Shown here piece after piece: positions 34,955-45,633 of a stretch of DNA of 64,000 bases (position 1 is the stretch's first letter; every line of letters starts with the position of its first letter). Source of the stretch: Semisulcospira habei (lineage: Eukaryota > Mollusca > Gastropoda > Semisulcospiridae). A program made the position numbers and the translations under genes. The notes under the pieces are model-generated. The model ran no database searches. It saw nothing but the letters and a program-made list of their open reading frames with translations, and was not told where the DNA came from. The stretch is from positions 54,285,297-54,349,296 of the forward strand of contig BTPG01000004.1 in the NCBI GenBank assembly GCA_036245525.1. Direction: 5' to 3'.

Positions 34955-35430
34955 CTTCTCGAACGCCGTCACACTTGGAGTTTGGTTCTCAAAATGAAAT
35001 CTGTGGTCTTCTGTGGCGCCTCCACAGGCCCGTACAGTTTCTCTTGTAGAGTGGCGGCCTTTGGCCATATCTCCTCCCTCAGCAGCTGGTGGTTCCCACA
35101 GTCCTGGAGGATGTGCTCTGTGGTCTGCTCTGCTTCTCCACAAGGGCACAGGGGAGATGGCACGAGGTGGAAGCGTCTGTGCAGGTGGAAATTGAGTCTG
35201 TTGTGCCCAGTCCTCAGACGGAAGATGGTCACCTGCTCTTGTCTGGACAGCTGATGGTAACTGTCTAGAGGCTGTTGTGGTTTTCTGTACACAGACTTAA
35301 TGATGGTCTTCATTTCTGTGAAGCTGACTCCATTTTCGTCTTGTTCTTTCTCTGCGCCCACCTTTGCCATTCTGTCAGCTTCTTCATTGCCGTAGATGCC
35401 ACAGTGTGAAGGGATCCACTGCAGCATCAG
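34955..35430 (-). pseudogene. LINE RNase H C-terminal fragment
   Basis: The minus-strand frame 35427-34969 reads WIPSHCGIYGNEEADRMAK, the last RNase H motif. It continues through FRLRTGHNRLNFHLHR to a PLCPCGEAEQTTEHILQDC block typical of LINE polyproteins with an RNase H domain. The frame is open but starts mid-domain, and no RT is attached. It lies in TSSK intron 1, on the same strand as the kinase. Confidence 0.85.
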
Positions 35431-35506
35431 ACTGGTGCAAAATGGTCATGATTTGAAATAACCACAACTCTGTTAAATTTTCTTATTTTGTCTTTTAATT
35501 TTTTTT

Positions 35507-35545
<39 letters not shown>

Positions 35546-35944
35546 TTGCGGGGGGGGGGGGGGGGGGAGGTTTTTTGGTCAGAGACCGTTGACTTGTCTT
35601 GTCCCCCAAAAAAAATCCCAATCAAAATCTAAATTTTTGGCAGATTTGTGCTTGATTGAGATCATGGCCATTATTTTATGAAGGCCCTTAAAATATTGTG
35701 AGTAGCATAGTTCAAGAACACAGAAGCTGTGCGGCTATCTCTTGTACTACCATGGCGGATCTACGCCAGGACGTCTTCAGACAACAACTCCCAAAAATAA
35801 TTAGGGTGTATTGACCTAAGGCTCGATGTGTTAAAGTGGCCAGTTGCACTTCGCCTTCTTTTTGGGTAATAAGACATTCCATCCTTAGGGTGACAATATC
35901 AATAGTTTTAGACTTTCGAGGTTGGCAGCACAGTTCTGAGGACA

Positions 35945-36030
35945 TGATAGCTCAAGGGTAGTGTCGGGCTAGCTTGGCGCCTACAGGCGCCAAGCTATTC
36001 CGACACCACCCTTGATCTATCATGGTCAAT
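35945..36030. repeat. Family B hairpin core
   Basis: GATAGCTCAAGGGTAGTGTC pairs with GACACCACCCTTGATCTATC around GGCGCCTACAGGCGCC. Confidence 0.8.
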
Positions 36031-36135
36031 TCACATCCTGTTATAGCACGTCAGGACTTTATGGCCTAACGAACACAGCTCCTCGCAGTAAGTGAGGCAG
36101 GTGTTCCACAGGTGTCGAGTGTGAAGATTATCGGT

Positions 36136-36187
36136 ACCGCATTCGAGACGCGCCGCATACGGATGCGGCGCGGCTCGAATGAGTTAA
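36136..36187. mobile_element. Family E short palindrome
   Basis: CGCATTCGAGACGCGCCGCA pairs with GCGGCGCGGCTCGAATGAG. The right boundary is TTAA. Confidence 0.75.
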
Positions 36188-36628
36188 TAAATAATTGATA
36201 CTCTCTCCTATTTTGACTTTTGCGTGTGTGGGTAGTTATTATTCGGCAATGTGGTCTTTTATTAGCATCAGCCCATCACTCCTATTCTGAGACAACTTCA
36301 TTGGCTGCCAGTCAAACAACGAGTCTCGTACCAAATCGCCTGTCTGTGCTACAAAGCTATTAACTAATCTACCCCTGCCTATCTCGCTGATCTTCTTCAA
36401 CTATACACTTCCTCCCGCTCCCTCCGTTCAAGTAGTGACACGCGCCTTCTCAGAGTCCCGCTCTTCAAATACAAAACCAGAGGTGACCGTTGTTTTGCGC
36501 ACGTTGGAGCTGTTGTCTGGAACTCACTACCTATAGACATCAGACATTCTTCCTCATTCACTGCCTTTAAATCTGCCCTTAAGACCCACCTGTTCGATAC
36601 CCCAATGTACCTCAGTTCTTTGTCATTA

Positions 36629-36637
<9 letters not shown>

Positions 36638-36716
<79 letters not shown>
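36638..36716. repeat. (GT)n microsatellite
   Basis: A pure GT run within the LINE 3' fragment. Confidence 0.95.
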
Positions 36717-36720
<4 letters not shown>

Positions 36721-36837
36721 CGCGCGAGTGTGTATTGTAGAATCCGTTGTTTCTTTGGTTTTATGACCCCCTCCACTCCCACTCTTTATTTGTAAAGCGC
36801 TTAGAGCTTATGTAAGGACAAGCGCTATATAAGTTGC

Positions 36838-36893
<56 letters not shown>
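36838..36893. repeat. (ATT)n microsatellite at LINE 3' end
   Basis: It directly follows GCGCTATATAAGTTGCC, the expected position for an L2-like 3' tail. Confidence 0.9.
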
Positions 36894-36894
<1 letters not shown>

Positions 36895-37248
36895 CGGCCG
36901 TAGGGAAAAGCTAGTGAAAGAGTGTCGTGATGAACAAGACATACACTTGATTACAAGCAGCGGGAAATCTAATTGAGGTCTGCGACACAGTTGATTCACA
37001 GTAAGCTCGTTGTTATCTTGGTTGTTGTTTATTTTTGTTTGTTTTGTTTGTTTTTTTTCAAATCGGACCAAATATTATGAATGGGACGGAGGCCCTGATA
37101 CTATGATGATCTGGTGGTGGGGGGTGGGGTGGGAGGTAGGGGGGGGGGAGGTGGGTCAGGGCCTCCGAGGGTTCTACTCCACTACTGACCTAAGCTCACA
37201 CAGATCTGTGCAAACAGTGCCGTGGTTTATGTAATACACAAGACATTT

Positions 37249-37329
37249 CCCAATGTGCAATAGGCCATCGGGTCGATGTCGACCGCTGTTGGCCCGCGAC
37301 GTCGTCCCTATGGGCTTTGTGCACTTGGT
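37249..37329. mobile_element. Family D palindrome 10 bp from TSSK exon 1 donor
   Basis: CCCAATGTGCAATAGGCC at the left and GGGCTTTGTGCACTTGG at the right. The centre is shortened (GTTGGCCCGCGACGTCG). The donor GT of exon 1 is at 37338-37339. Confidence 0.75.
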
Positions 37330-37339
37330 TGCTCTTTAC

Positions 37340-37678
37340 CTTGTGCTCAAACTCGAGAATTTCGTAGAGCTTGACAATATTTTGGTGGTTCACTGCTTTC
37401 AGTACTTTCAACTCTCGGGGTAAAAACTTTTCCCGGAAATCTTTCGGTGCCTTTTTTCGGTTTATAATCTTCATAGCCACTCTCTTTTGGAGTTTCTCGC
37501 TGTAAGCACTTTTCACTTTGGCGTAGGAACCTTCTCCGATTGTTGTTCCGATGCTGTAGCCAAGTTTCTTGAGGTAAACTTCATCGTCCGTGCACGCAAA
37601 TTCCTTCACCACACCGCTCATCTTTCGCTTCTTGTCGTCTTCGGCCATGTTGATGCGCATTATTGACGAACTACACAA
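37340..37678 (-). CDS. TSSK1/2-like kinase, coding exon 1 (N-lobe)
   Basis: It encodes residues 1-113 and ends GAGCACAAG before the donor GTAAAG. It contains [12 protein letters not shown] with the ATP-anchoring Lys, and the TSSK signature RKKAP...KFLPREL. Three Met codons precede the domain (positions 1, 7 and 11); the conserved part starts after residue 30, so the true start is open. No TATA or obvious core promoter is visible upstream (37679-37800). Confidence 0.9.
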
Positions 37679-38501
37679 TGGGAACGGCTAGGTTTAGGAG
37701 GTAATCCACATAATAAATGTCTACATGTTTGCGCCAGCGGCTTAGAAACAACATCGTATCGGGGAGCAAAAAGCAAAACAAAGATGAGCGAGTCTAGTCA
37801 TCAGTGTTCCAACACGTCATAACACAAACTGCTTGGTGACGCAATTCTAAAAATGACGTCATCGCAATCGACCGAGTACAACAGTGGCGTAATAAGAAGG
37901 AAGAGTTTCCTATCTACCGTCTGCACTGGCAGCACAAAGGTATCGAGAAACTTTTTAGGCCGAACATAGTGACTCCACAAACAACAGGACTGACGGCTGG
38001 GAGTCAGTGACCCTCCAGATTTATGTTTCCGGCAAAGAGGCCGCGTCTTGGCATGGCTGAAGATGGCCGTCCCACTCTGCAGGTGAGGCTTATAGTAGAT
38101 CTGCAAACAATTTCAGAGCAGCGATTCTACGAAATCACACACTGATACTATGGTTTAAAGACGAAAACTCTTCAGAAGAAGATGCATTTCCACTGAAATG
38201 CATCCAATTTGTCAAGACGAGCCAATTTTGGGCTCCCATTCTGTACCCAGGACCTTCAGTTTTTTAGCCACTGTCTGCATGTTCGAGTTCTGTGTACTGT
38301 TGGTGTACTTGGTGTACTGATGGTTCATGCGATCCAGGGTTGACTTCTTTTGCTTTGGCAATCCTATCTTGTCACGAAGCTAAGTCGATCATCGCACCCA
38401 GACGTTTGTCCCCCAGACTAGCACAAAGATTCCCAGTCCTACCTACATTCATGTAAGGCATTGGACTTTCACATCCATAGCAAGTGGTTCTCATTCTGTG
38501 T
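37679..38501. other. Upstream region of minus-strand TSSK, no feature recognised
   Basis: This should contain the promoter of the minus-strand kinase. I see no TATA box, palindrome or coding frame that I would defend. Confidence 0.4.
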
Positions 38502-38560
38502 GCTGGTCTGTGATTTTGGGCCTTACGGCTAAACCGTAAGGTCCAAAATCACAGACCAGC
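38502..38560. repeat. Perfect-type palindrome, ~28-bp arms
   Basis: GCTGGTCTGTGATTTTGGGC pairs with GTCCAAAATCACAGACCAGC around CCTTACGGCTAAACCGTAAG. A related half occurs near 31258-31292 (CCTTAGCCATAGGGTCC). Confidence 0.85.
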
Positions 38561-38978
38561 TCAGAGACTGAGTGTGCTATACAAGTTGACAAATAATCAG
38601 CATCAGCATCGACAACGACGTGGTTACACACACCACTACATGTAGGCCCTACTAGTGCTAGACTCATTCGCTTTGTACTTCCTTTAGGGTGATCTACTGA
38701 TTTGCCCCATCCCACATCACACTGCTTCCCCCCCCCCCCACCCACCACCCCCCCCCCACCACCCCCACCCCCAAACCCACCCCTCTTTTTTGATCACTCC
38801 ACTGCGATTTGTAATGATGGAGAAAATTATTACAATTTATACTCGTTGATACGAGTCACCTCATACTCATAGTGTACTAATTTCAGATGGTCAAAACGTT
38901 TCTTTGAGCAGACTGTAATTTCTCCATCCCCCCCCCCACCCCACCCCGAACCCCCCCCCCCTTCCCGGCTACCCTCCT

Positions 38979-39024
38979 CACACACACACACACACAGTTA
39001 CACACGCACACACACACATACGCG

Positions 39025-39094
<70 letters not shown>

Positions 39095-39098
39095 CACA
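38979..39098. repeat. (CA)n microsatellite
   Basis: CA/CG-rich dinucleotide repeats. Confidence 0.95.
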
Positions 39099-39119
39099 GA
39101 GTTTTTTTTACAACCACCT

Positions 39120-39190
39120 TCCTGTATTTTCTGGTTGTAAATTGTATTTTGTGTTTATATGGGCCTGATGGCCTGCAAAAACTGAAATAA

Positions 39191-39247
<57 letters not shown>
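39120..39247 (+). repeat. Possible LINE/SINE 3' tail with (ATT)n
   Basis: TATATGGGCCTGATGGCC followed by AAACTGAAATAAATTATTATT resembles a retroposon 3' end with an (ATT)n tail of about 55 bp. Low certainty on family. Confidence 0.4.
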
Positions 39248-39249
<2 letters not shown>

Positions 39250-39258
39250 ACACAGAGT

Positions 39259-39275
39259 TACACATGCACACACAT

Positions 39276-39325
<50 letters not shown>

Positions 39326-39379
39326 GCGCGCGCGCACAAACAAATACACACACACACACACACACACATACACACAGAG
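39259..39379. repeat. (CA)n microsatellite
   Basis: Imperfect CA repeats with CGCGCG patches. Parts repeat the block at 38979-39098. Confidence 0.95.
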
Positions 39380-39689
39380 TTTCACACACGCACACTATCT
39401 ACCTCCATCCCCACAACCCCCAAAAGCATGTGGCCCCTCAAGCCACAAACTGTTACAGCCCCCTCTCTCCCTGCCCCTTTTACTTGTTGTACCATGAATG
39501 CCCAGACATTTGTATTATATAGATCTGAATATCAGCTGTGAAGAATTGCGGTTTGTTTGTTTCAGCTGTCCTAAATACGTCACAATGTAAACGTAAAGGT
39601 ACAAAAAATGTGGCAGCGGACAATAAATCATTATGTAACTCTTTCAGTCGAGATGCATCAGTGGTATGACAGTCGTAGTGCCTGCAAGG

Positions 39690-39895
39690 TTAACCCTTGC
39701 ATGCCAGAGGAAGCAGACTATGTTTCTGAGATCTGTTAAATTCACGCCAAAGAACCCTAGTCGTCAAAAGAAGATGGGTACAAATTGGTGTCAGCATGAG
39801 TCATAGATCCTCATGTGCCCCCGCAGATGAAGGGGCACATGAGGATCTATGTATCTTGCAGTTAGATCTTGTTTATGTTTCCTTGGCAGGGATGG
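39690..39895. mobile_element. Family A element with intact hairpin
   Basis: The left end TTAACCCTTGCATGCCAGAG is clear; the right end (GGCAGGGATGGGAATC) is decayed. The hairpin at 39792-39859 has CTCATGTGCCCC / GGGGCACATGAG, the same paired variant as the 18136 copy. Confidence 0.75.
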
Positions 39896-40028
39896 GAATC
39901 ATTTGAAAAAAGTCGAAGTAACACGACTCCCCCCCCCCCTCCCCTCCCCCTCTCCCCCTCCCCCTCCCCCCTCCCCCCTCCCCTTCCCCTCCTCCCCTCC
40001 ACCCGCCCTTGGAATTTTCACAGTCGAT

Positions 40029-40120
40029 TTAACCTTTTGGCTGTTGGTAGCGATTATGGTCGCGATGAGTCCTGCGGAAATCATGGCGACAAAAGCCGCT
40101 ACCCACAGTCAAAGAGTTAA
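40029..40120. mobile_element. Family C TTAA-bounded hairpin element
   Basis: TTAACCTTTTGGCTGTTGGT at the left, ACCCACAGTCAAAGAGTTAA at the right, with TCGCGATGAGTCC / GGAAATCATGGCGA inside. TTAA on both sides. Confidence 0.85.
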
Positions 40121-40411
40121 CTCCTGCACCTCGTAAATTAAAGAAGATCGCTAAAGTTCCGCTCGCAGAGCTAAATGAGAAAATCTGAGAAGGTAACCCA
40201 AAGGTCTCCAAGCGATAAAGCGAAAGAGTTTCGAACCGGCATCAGCCGTAGCAGGCCCATGCACTGCACAGCAGTGTGACGGCCAGCTAACGTTGATGTC
40301 GGCTCGAGAATAATTTGCTCACCGTGCGGTCTTGATATAGGAAATAAAAAGTAAAAAAATTAAACCGCTTCATCAGAATCCTGATAAATCAAAAGAAACA
40401 TACATCATGAT

Positions 40412-40500
40412 CACAAGCATGTTAAGGGTGGTGCCAGAACAGCTTGGCGCCTGAGGCGCCAAGCTATTCTGGCACCTACCTTGAACTAAAATGGTTGACC
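40412..40500. repeat. Family B hairpin core
   Basis: AGGGTGGTGCCAGAACAGCT pairs with AGCTATTCTGGCACCTACCT around TGGCGCCTGAGGCGCCA. Flanks decayed. Confidence 0.75.
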
Positions 40501-40570
40501 TAGGTATCCATTCTTTATAATAGTGCGTTTGCAAAGTTCACCACGTTTTTATTTTTATTTTATTTTTTTA

Positions 40571-40635
<65 letters not shown>

Positions 40636-40700
40636 TATAATTTTTTCTTTAAAATGGGGGGGGGGAAGGGGGGGAAGGGGGGGGGGAAGAGGGGGGGGGG
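40571..40700. repeat. (ATT)n and G-rich tract
   Basis: About 60 bp of ATT repeats followed by runs of G broken by A. Confidence 0.95.
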
Positions 40701-41554
40701 GGGTAATTCGCAATAATTTCTGTGGAAAGACAGTTTTAATACAATTCATTGAGAGAAAGTGTTCATTTACACTTATACCCGATTAAATTCACGAGAATGA
40801 AATCTGGCTGCCCGACCATTATTAACCGGCTCAGGTAAGAGCAGTAAACTTAGGTTGAGGTTTTCGACAGTTTTTGCAAAGCACGCAGTTTCTCTCTGAA
40901 GTGGGTCAGACGACATACAGCACATTTGCATGGGAGACTCACACACTACGTGATCTACGTCATTTTGCGAGATGAACGTCATTCCTGATAACTATCACTC
41001 ATTCCATAAGACTATAACTAAAAGTATGCAACACGTCGGCCGCATGTAGTAACATGTTGTAACTGTAAGAAGACGCTTAATGTTCGACAGCTCTAGCTTG
41101 AAGGTTCCGTAATGACGTAAAAATATAAAAAAAAAACACTAAACAAATACGCACACACACACAAAACCCCCCAAAAAAAACCAAGTACGCAGACTTCAAA
41201 GAATCAGGCCGGCATGATGGGAAGATTGCGTAGAAATTCCTGACACTACGTCATTCTCAGACAAGGTGATGTAGATAGTATACAATATGGCGACAAATGT
41301 TGTCATTCTATGCTGCTCGAATTTTTTTTTTCTTAAAAAAGATCGAAGATTAAAAGAAACAATGCGTTAAATGTACGTGGACGGTAATAATTCTTCCGTC
41401 TGATGATTATGAGATCGACTTTGAGTATGTTTTTCGTTTGCTTTGTTACATCTGTGCAGGTGCAGAAGAAATGAGAAAATTGTACCCTTTCCCCTTTGTC
41501 ATCATGATTAAAATTTGAAGTCATGCAGCCATTTGCCTCCTCCCCCACCTGCCA

Positions 41555-41592
41555 CACACACACACGTGCGCGCGCACACACACACACACACA

Positions 41593-41654
<62 letters not shown>
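41555..41654. repeat. (CA)n microsatellite
   Basis: About 100 bp of CA repeats with CGCG interruptions. Confidence 0.95.
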
Positions 41655-41657
<3 letters not shown>

Positions 41658-41887
41658 CCTCCCCTCTACTCCACACACATGCGCACATACACCACACAAA
41701 ATCCTGCAGGATACAACAAAATTATTTTTTCAACATTGCATGCTTAGAACATTACAATTACGTCTACATGCCAATACGTCATAAGAAGAACATATTATTA
41801 CGTAAAAGTTATGTGTATTTGGCTCGTGCGTTTCTTTTGTCAATAGGTCTACCGGTGTGCTCACGACACCCTGTCTTTAAATACACT

Positions 41888-42092
41888 CATTCCAAGGGAA
41901 ATTACTCAGCGCTGGACAGACAAACAGTTAGATCCCCTGATCCCCCTAAGAGGCACCCAATCACCAGGGATTTAGATGATCGTCTTGTTCTATTCCTGCG
42001 TATTTTTCTGTGGGCTGGCGATTGGGTGCCTGATAGGCGGCGGCAGGGGATCTAACTGACTGTCTGTTCAGCGCTGAGTATGTGTGCAATGG
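41888..42092. mobile_element. Family G element, second copy
   Basis: AAATTACTCAGCGCTGGACAG and CAGTTAGATCCCCTGATCC match the 24573 palindrome. The right side has TCTAACTGACTGTCTG and TTCAGCGCTGAGTATG. The two arms differ in length, so part of the left arm is deleted. Confidence 0.8.
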
Positions 42093-44016
42093 TCGACTTA
42101 GCTGAAATTGTTTTCTCCTGCTGCCGTGCGGTGTCGCTGCTCTTATAAGGGGAAAAGTCACTATTCTCGGTGTCTTTGGTGATAGCCGTTCGTGTGCATA
42201 GGCTTCTGTACTCGCGCTACACTACAGGCCGCAGGTATATCGCTCTTAAACTCGGTTTCAGATTGGATGACATAGTAAACAATAGAATCCGGACACGCTA
42301 AGCGCAGTAAACCACATTAACTAATCCTACTGTGCGATATACCAGATGAAAACGAAAGCCTGTGAACAGACCACGTCATACCCGTGGCATGCAGTATGAC
42401 CCAATATAATTTGCACGGACAGGGATCATCTAAAACTCTGAGAATGCCGAGTTTAGCCCTTACTGGTGTTCACGCCACCTTGCGGCAGCAGCAGTGAGCT
42501 AAGTCGCTCATTCTACCAGCGCTAGCCTGACCTATCTGGTTTGTGAGTGTCTTAAAATAGACTCTTGGAAAATACTAGTTCAAAGACGTGTTGCCCACGA
42601 CACTAGGCGTCGGCTTTTTCGATAGGCGTTGCATACTGATAGTAATAGACTTAGGCTCATTCTGACTGAAAATGTACAAATCAAAACTGAAAAGTGCGAA
42701 AAATTAAACTTTGATAAAGTTAAACTTCATTTGCTTACAAGTACAACCTTTCTCGGGTTCATATTTTAAACAAAACGGCTCAGCATTAAATACTCTTTCT
42801 GTGTGCCTTCATTGCAGATACATGGTCAAATTGACTTGTAGTCTGTGACAGGCTGAAACAGAGAAATGGAAAGGTTGGTTCCAGAAATACGAGTTTCCTA
42901 CGAAAGAAACTGAATTATGTGAGAAATATTACGATATTTTGAAAAATAGCCTGTAAGGCAAACTATTACAGATACTTTTAGGAAAAAGAAAATCCAATTT
43001 CTAGTGTCTTTAATCAGAAAAGCTGTAATTTTATGTTAGTAATCTTTCAAATGAACACAATCAAATCAAGCAAAATATTGTTTTCCTGTGATGTTTTCTT
43101 AGCGATTCTGCCGAACGAAAATGCCAGTAATTTACAGAATAGACGAAAGGATTGACAACACTCAGATAAAAGAGAACGGTAACATGTAAGACACGTAAGG
43201 TAGATTATGGAAACTAGGTGAAAAATTACCCCTTCTGGTCGTCCTATTACATATTACTTACTATAAATGACGTCCATCTTACAAAATGACTTAGATCGCG
43301 TGATGTCTGTGTCTTTCATGCAGATGTGCGCGTGCTAAATGGAAAGTTTTACTTACTTCAGACAGGGTCTTAATGGGTTACATAATCTGTCTAAAACCTC
43401 AGGTTTTACTCCTCTTTCCTGAGGCGGGTACAACGGTCGGGTAGAAAACTGTCATTCTTATGACTTTAGGAGGGTACTCGTGTAAGTAAACACTTCTCTC
43501 AAAGAGATGTATGGAAACTCCTATCCCTAAGAAATGATTGTGAAAAAACATGGTTCACAAACATAAGAAACGCACTATACCATTGGTTTGGTCTCGTGGT
43601 TTAGCATGGTGCACATGCTGCAGAGGCAATGGCAGATCATGGAAAATAAATTGTGACACCAAGGAACTGCAAAACAGTTAAAAGACATGAAATGAATCAG
43701 CTTCATGGGCAAAAACAAAAACTCATGCACTGTTTGCACTTCAAAGCCGATCATACTGTGTAATAAATAGGACGATAGGTTTTTTTGTAACGTGAATTAC
43801 TGTCATGTTCTTTCCTCGCGCCGCGTGCAAGCTAGGAATGCCTCAACTACCGTTGTCATGTGACGTCAATATATGACACTGGGACCTTCCAATCATATTT
43901 TGTTACGAGCGCACTGAATCACATTGTGTCGAGAGATTAAGGTAACGTAGCTTACTTTCTTATTGCCAGGGATATAAGTGAAAGATTTGAACATTCATAA
44001 ATTTACAAAACATGAT
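42093..44016. other. Long unique stretch without palindromes
   Basis: I find no hairpin families, microsatellites or coding frames in about 1.9 kb. Bases 42507-42553 contain a segment (ACCAGCGCTAGCCTGACC) that is the reverse complement of the flank of the family G element near 24536-24570. It is the least repeat-laden part of the window. Confidence 0.5.
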
Positions 44017-44227
44017 CAAGCTTCTGCCCGCGACACATCACAGAAAGATATGGCTCGACCATGATAGTTCAAGGGTGGTGGCAGAATAGCTTGGCGCCTA
44101 TAAGCGCCAAGCTATTCTGCCACCACCCGTGAACTGTCACGGTCGATCTGTCTGCTAAATTGTCATGCAGTTATCAGAGGATAACTCCAAAATGTGGGGA
44201 TTTCGTACCTCGGGCACAATGAGTTAA
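44017..44227. mobile_element. Family B hairpin element
   Basis: CCCGCGACACATCACAG at the left (TTAA lost), GGGCACAATGAGTTAA at the right. The core is GGTGGCAGAATAGCTTGGC mirrored around GCGCCTATAAGCGC. The right TTAA is shared with the next B element. Confidence 0.85.
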
Positions 44228-44437
44228 CCCATTCAGCCCTGACGCACTACAGCAGGAGATGGGTCGACCATGATAATTCAAGGGAAGTGCCAGATTAGCT
44301 TGGCGCCTGTCGGCGCCAAGCTAATCTGGCACTGTCCTTGATTTATCATGGTCGATCCATCTCCTGCAACTGGTGCATAGTCATTAGATGACGCCTCCAA
44401 AATTTGGGAAATACGGCCGTCGGGCTGAATGAATTAA
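44224..44437. mobile_element. Family B TTAA-bounded hairpin element
   Basis: TTAACCCATTCAGCCCTGAC at the left and GGGCTGAATGAATTAA at the right. The core is GATGGGTCGACCATGATAAT mirrored around GGCGCCTGTCGGCGCC. It shares its left TTAA with the B element before it. Confidence 0.92.
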
Positions 44438-45030
44438 AAACGTATCATGCCTTGTTTTAGCACCATATTCTCTTTTAAAAAAAATCAGTACAACACACTA
44501 TTTCACAGCGGCTTTGGTACGATCTGTCTAGGCATATAAATTTGGTAACGTAAATTACGTGAATTTACAGACAGGAGTTAAAAAAAAAAACATGTTGACT
44601 TTGAGTATAAATCAAATTGTCAGTAATTTAAATTCTATATAGTTTACCTACGCCATTGTCTGAGCTACTCGAAACAGAAACAAAGTAAATATTCATAATA
44701 AATCATTAAAACTGGTCCATTATAACACGCTGTAAAAACAGACAAGCAATTTGGGGCCTTTTCGTGACTTTCGGGGAGGTCCCGCTAAAGAAACAGTTAT
44801 ATTTTTGGCAATATTGTTGTTCACTACGTGTAATGGTCCGTGCACTGCAAACCAGTTTCCGTCAATGAGATCATGTCTCAATACAGGGACTGCGGCAAGC
44901 AACAGACATGCGTTTTTCGTATGTGTAAATTTTTCGGTGAGAATTAGTCTGACAAGTAAGAGATGATCAGGAAAGCTAGTTTTTCAGCTTATTTTAAAAT
45001 GGAAAAATTTCTGGCTCACAATGGGACCTA

Positions 45031-45120
45031 CCCAGTGCGCAAATGTAGGCTATCTGGCCGACATCGGCTGCCGTTGACCCTCGCACGGCCGTCGGCCCGA
45101 TGCGCCTTTTGCGCATTGGG
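45031..45120. mobile_element. Family D palindrome
   Basis: CCCAGTGCGCAAATGTAGGC at the left and GCGCCTTTTGCGCATTGGG at the right. The centre is reduced to CGCACGGCCGTCGG. Confidence 0.75.
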
Positions 45121-45633
45121 TCATCACTGTGCCATCCCAGATATTCCATAAGCCAGTCCTAGCTACCGTGCACCCCCCCTCCCCACCCCCCCCCCTCCCA
45201 CCCCCATTTCCAGTACTCAATAAGATGGGTTTCAAAGTGTACCTTAGTATGTCCTGAGATGTTTAAGCCATGTTCCCCTAAAATCCGTGGGAACACACTA
45301 GATATATAGCCGATGGCGCAAGGGTACCCCCATTCACTCTCTTCGCGGATGCTAAAATGAGTTTGAGAAACATTTTTCTCTAAATAAATAAGAATTTATT
45401 TAAGAAGCCCAGGTCAGGCAATATAATGTTAAGGCACACCTTCTGCGGTCTCTGCAAAAAAACAGAACGAAAACATATTGAATCTCTGGCTCTCAGTGAA
45501 GGTTTTTGTGCACCCAGTAAACGGCTATTTCCGTGAAATCGCAAGAAAAAGACAAAAGTAATGTGTCAGATGCATTCAGACATTTCTATAGCACTGGCAG
45601 TCTATTTTCAGGTTTACATCATTACAACAGGGG

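Larger units (their letters stand above)
36262..36894 (+). pseudogene. L2/CR1-type LINE 3' end
   Basis: The plus strand encodes ITPILRQLHWLPVKQRVSYQ, then a stop near 36364, then LLRVPLFKYKTRGDR and VWNSLPIDIR. This is the C-terminal tail seen in L2/CR1-clade RT proteins. It is followed by a 3' UTR with AAGCGCTATATAAGTTGCC and then (ATT)n, the usual end of L2-like elements. A (GT)n of about 80 bp interrupts at 36638-36716. Non-functional fragment. Confidence 0.8.
30851..37678 (-). other. Gene model: TSSK1/2-like testis-specific serine/threonine kinase, 4 coding exons
   Basis: Four exons on the minus strand join in frame into 1029 nt, a 342-residue protein. The kinase elements are in order: Gly-rich loop GEGSYAKV (48-55), ATP-anchoring Lys70 in VAMK, Glu89 in PREL, HRD at 162-164, DFG at 182-184 and AAPE ending about 208. 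The KKAP...KFLPRE and SMPYDDSNIKKM segments are hallmarks of TSSK1/2 among CaMK-group kinases. In known animals TSSKs act late in spermatogenesis. Length and domain order fit the family, whose mammalian TSSK1/2 members lack introns. Introns here are 3927, 849 and 1023 bp and are filled with repeats. Start choice: Met1, Met7 and Met11 are all possible; no promoter is evident. No inactivating change seen. Confidence 0.9.

Noticed and set aside
37196..37339. Extension of the TSSK exon 1 frame beyond the donor
   Set aside because: The frame continues into a family D palindrome, while a good GTAAAG donor and the next exon's in-frame continuation fit the kinase alignment.
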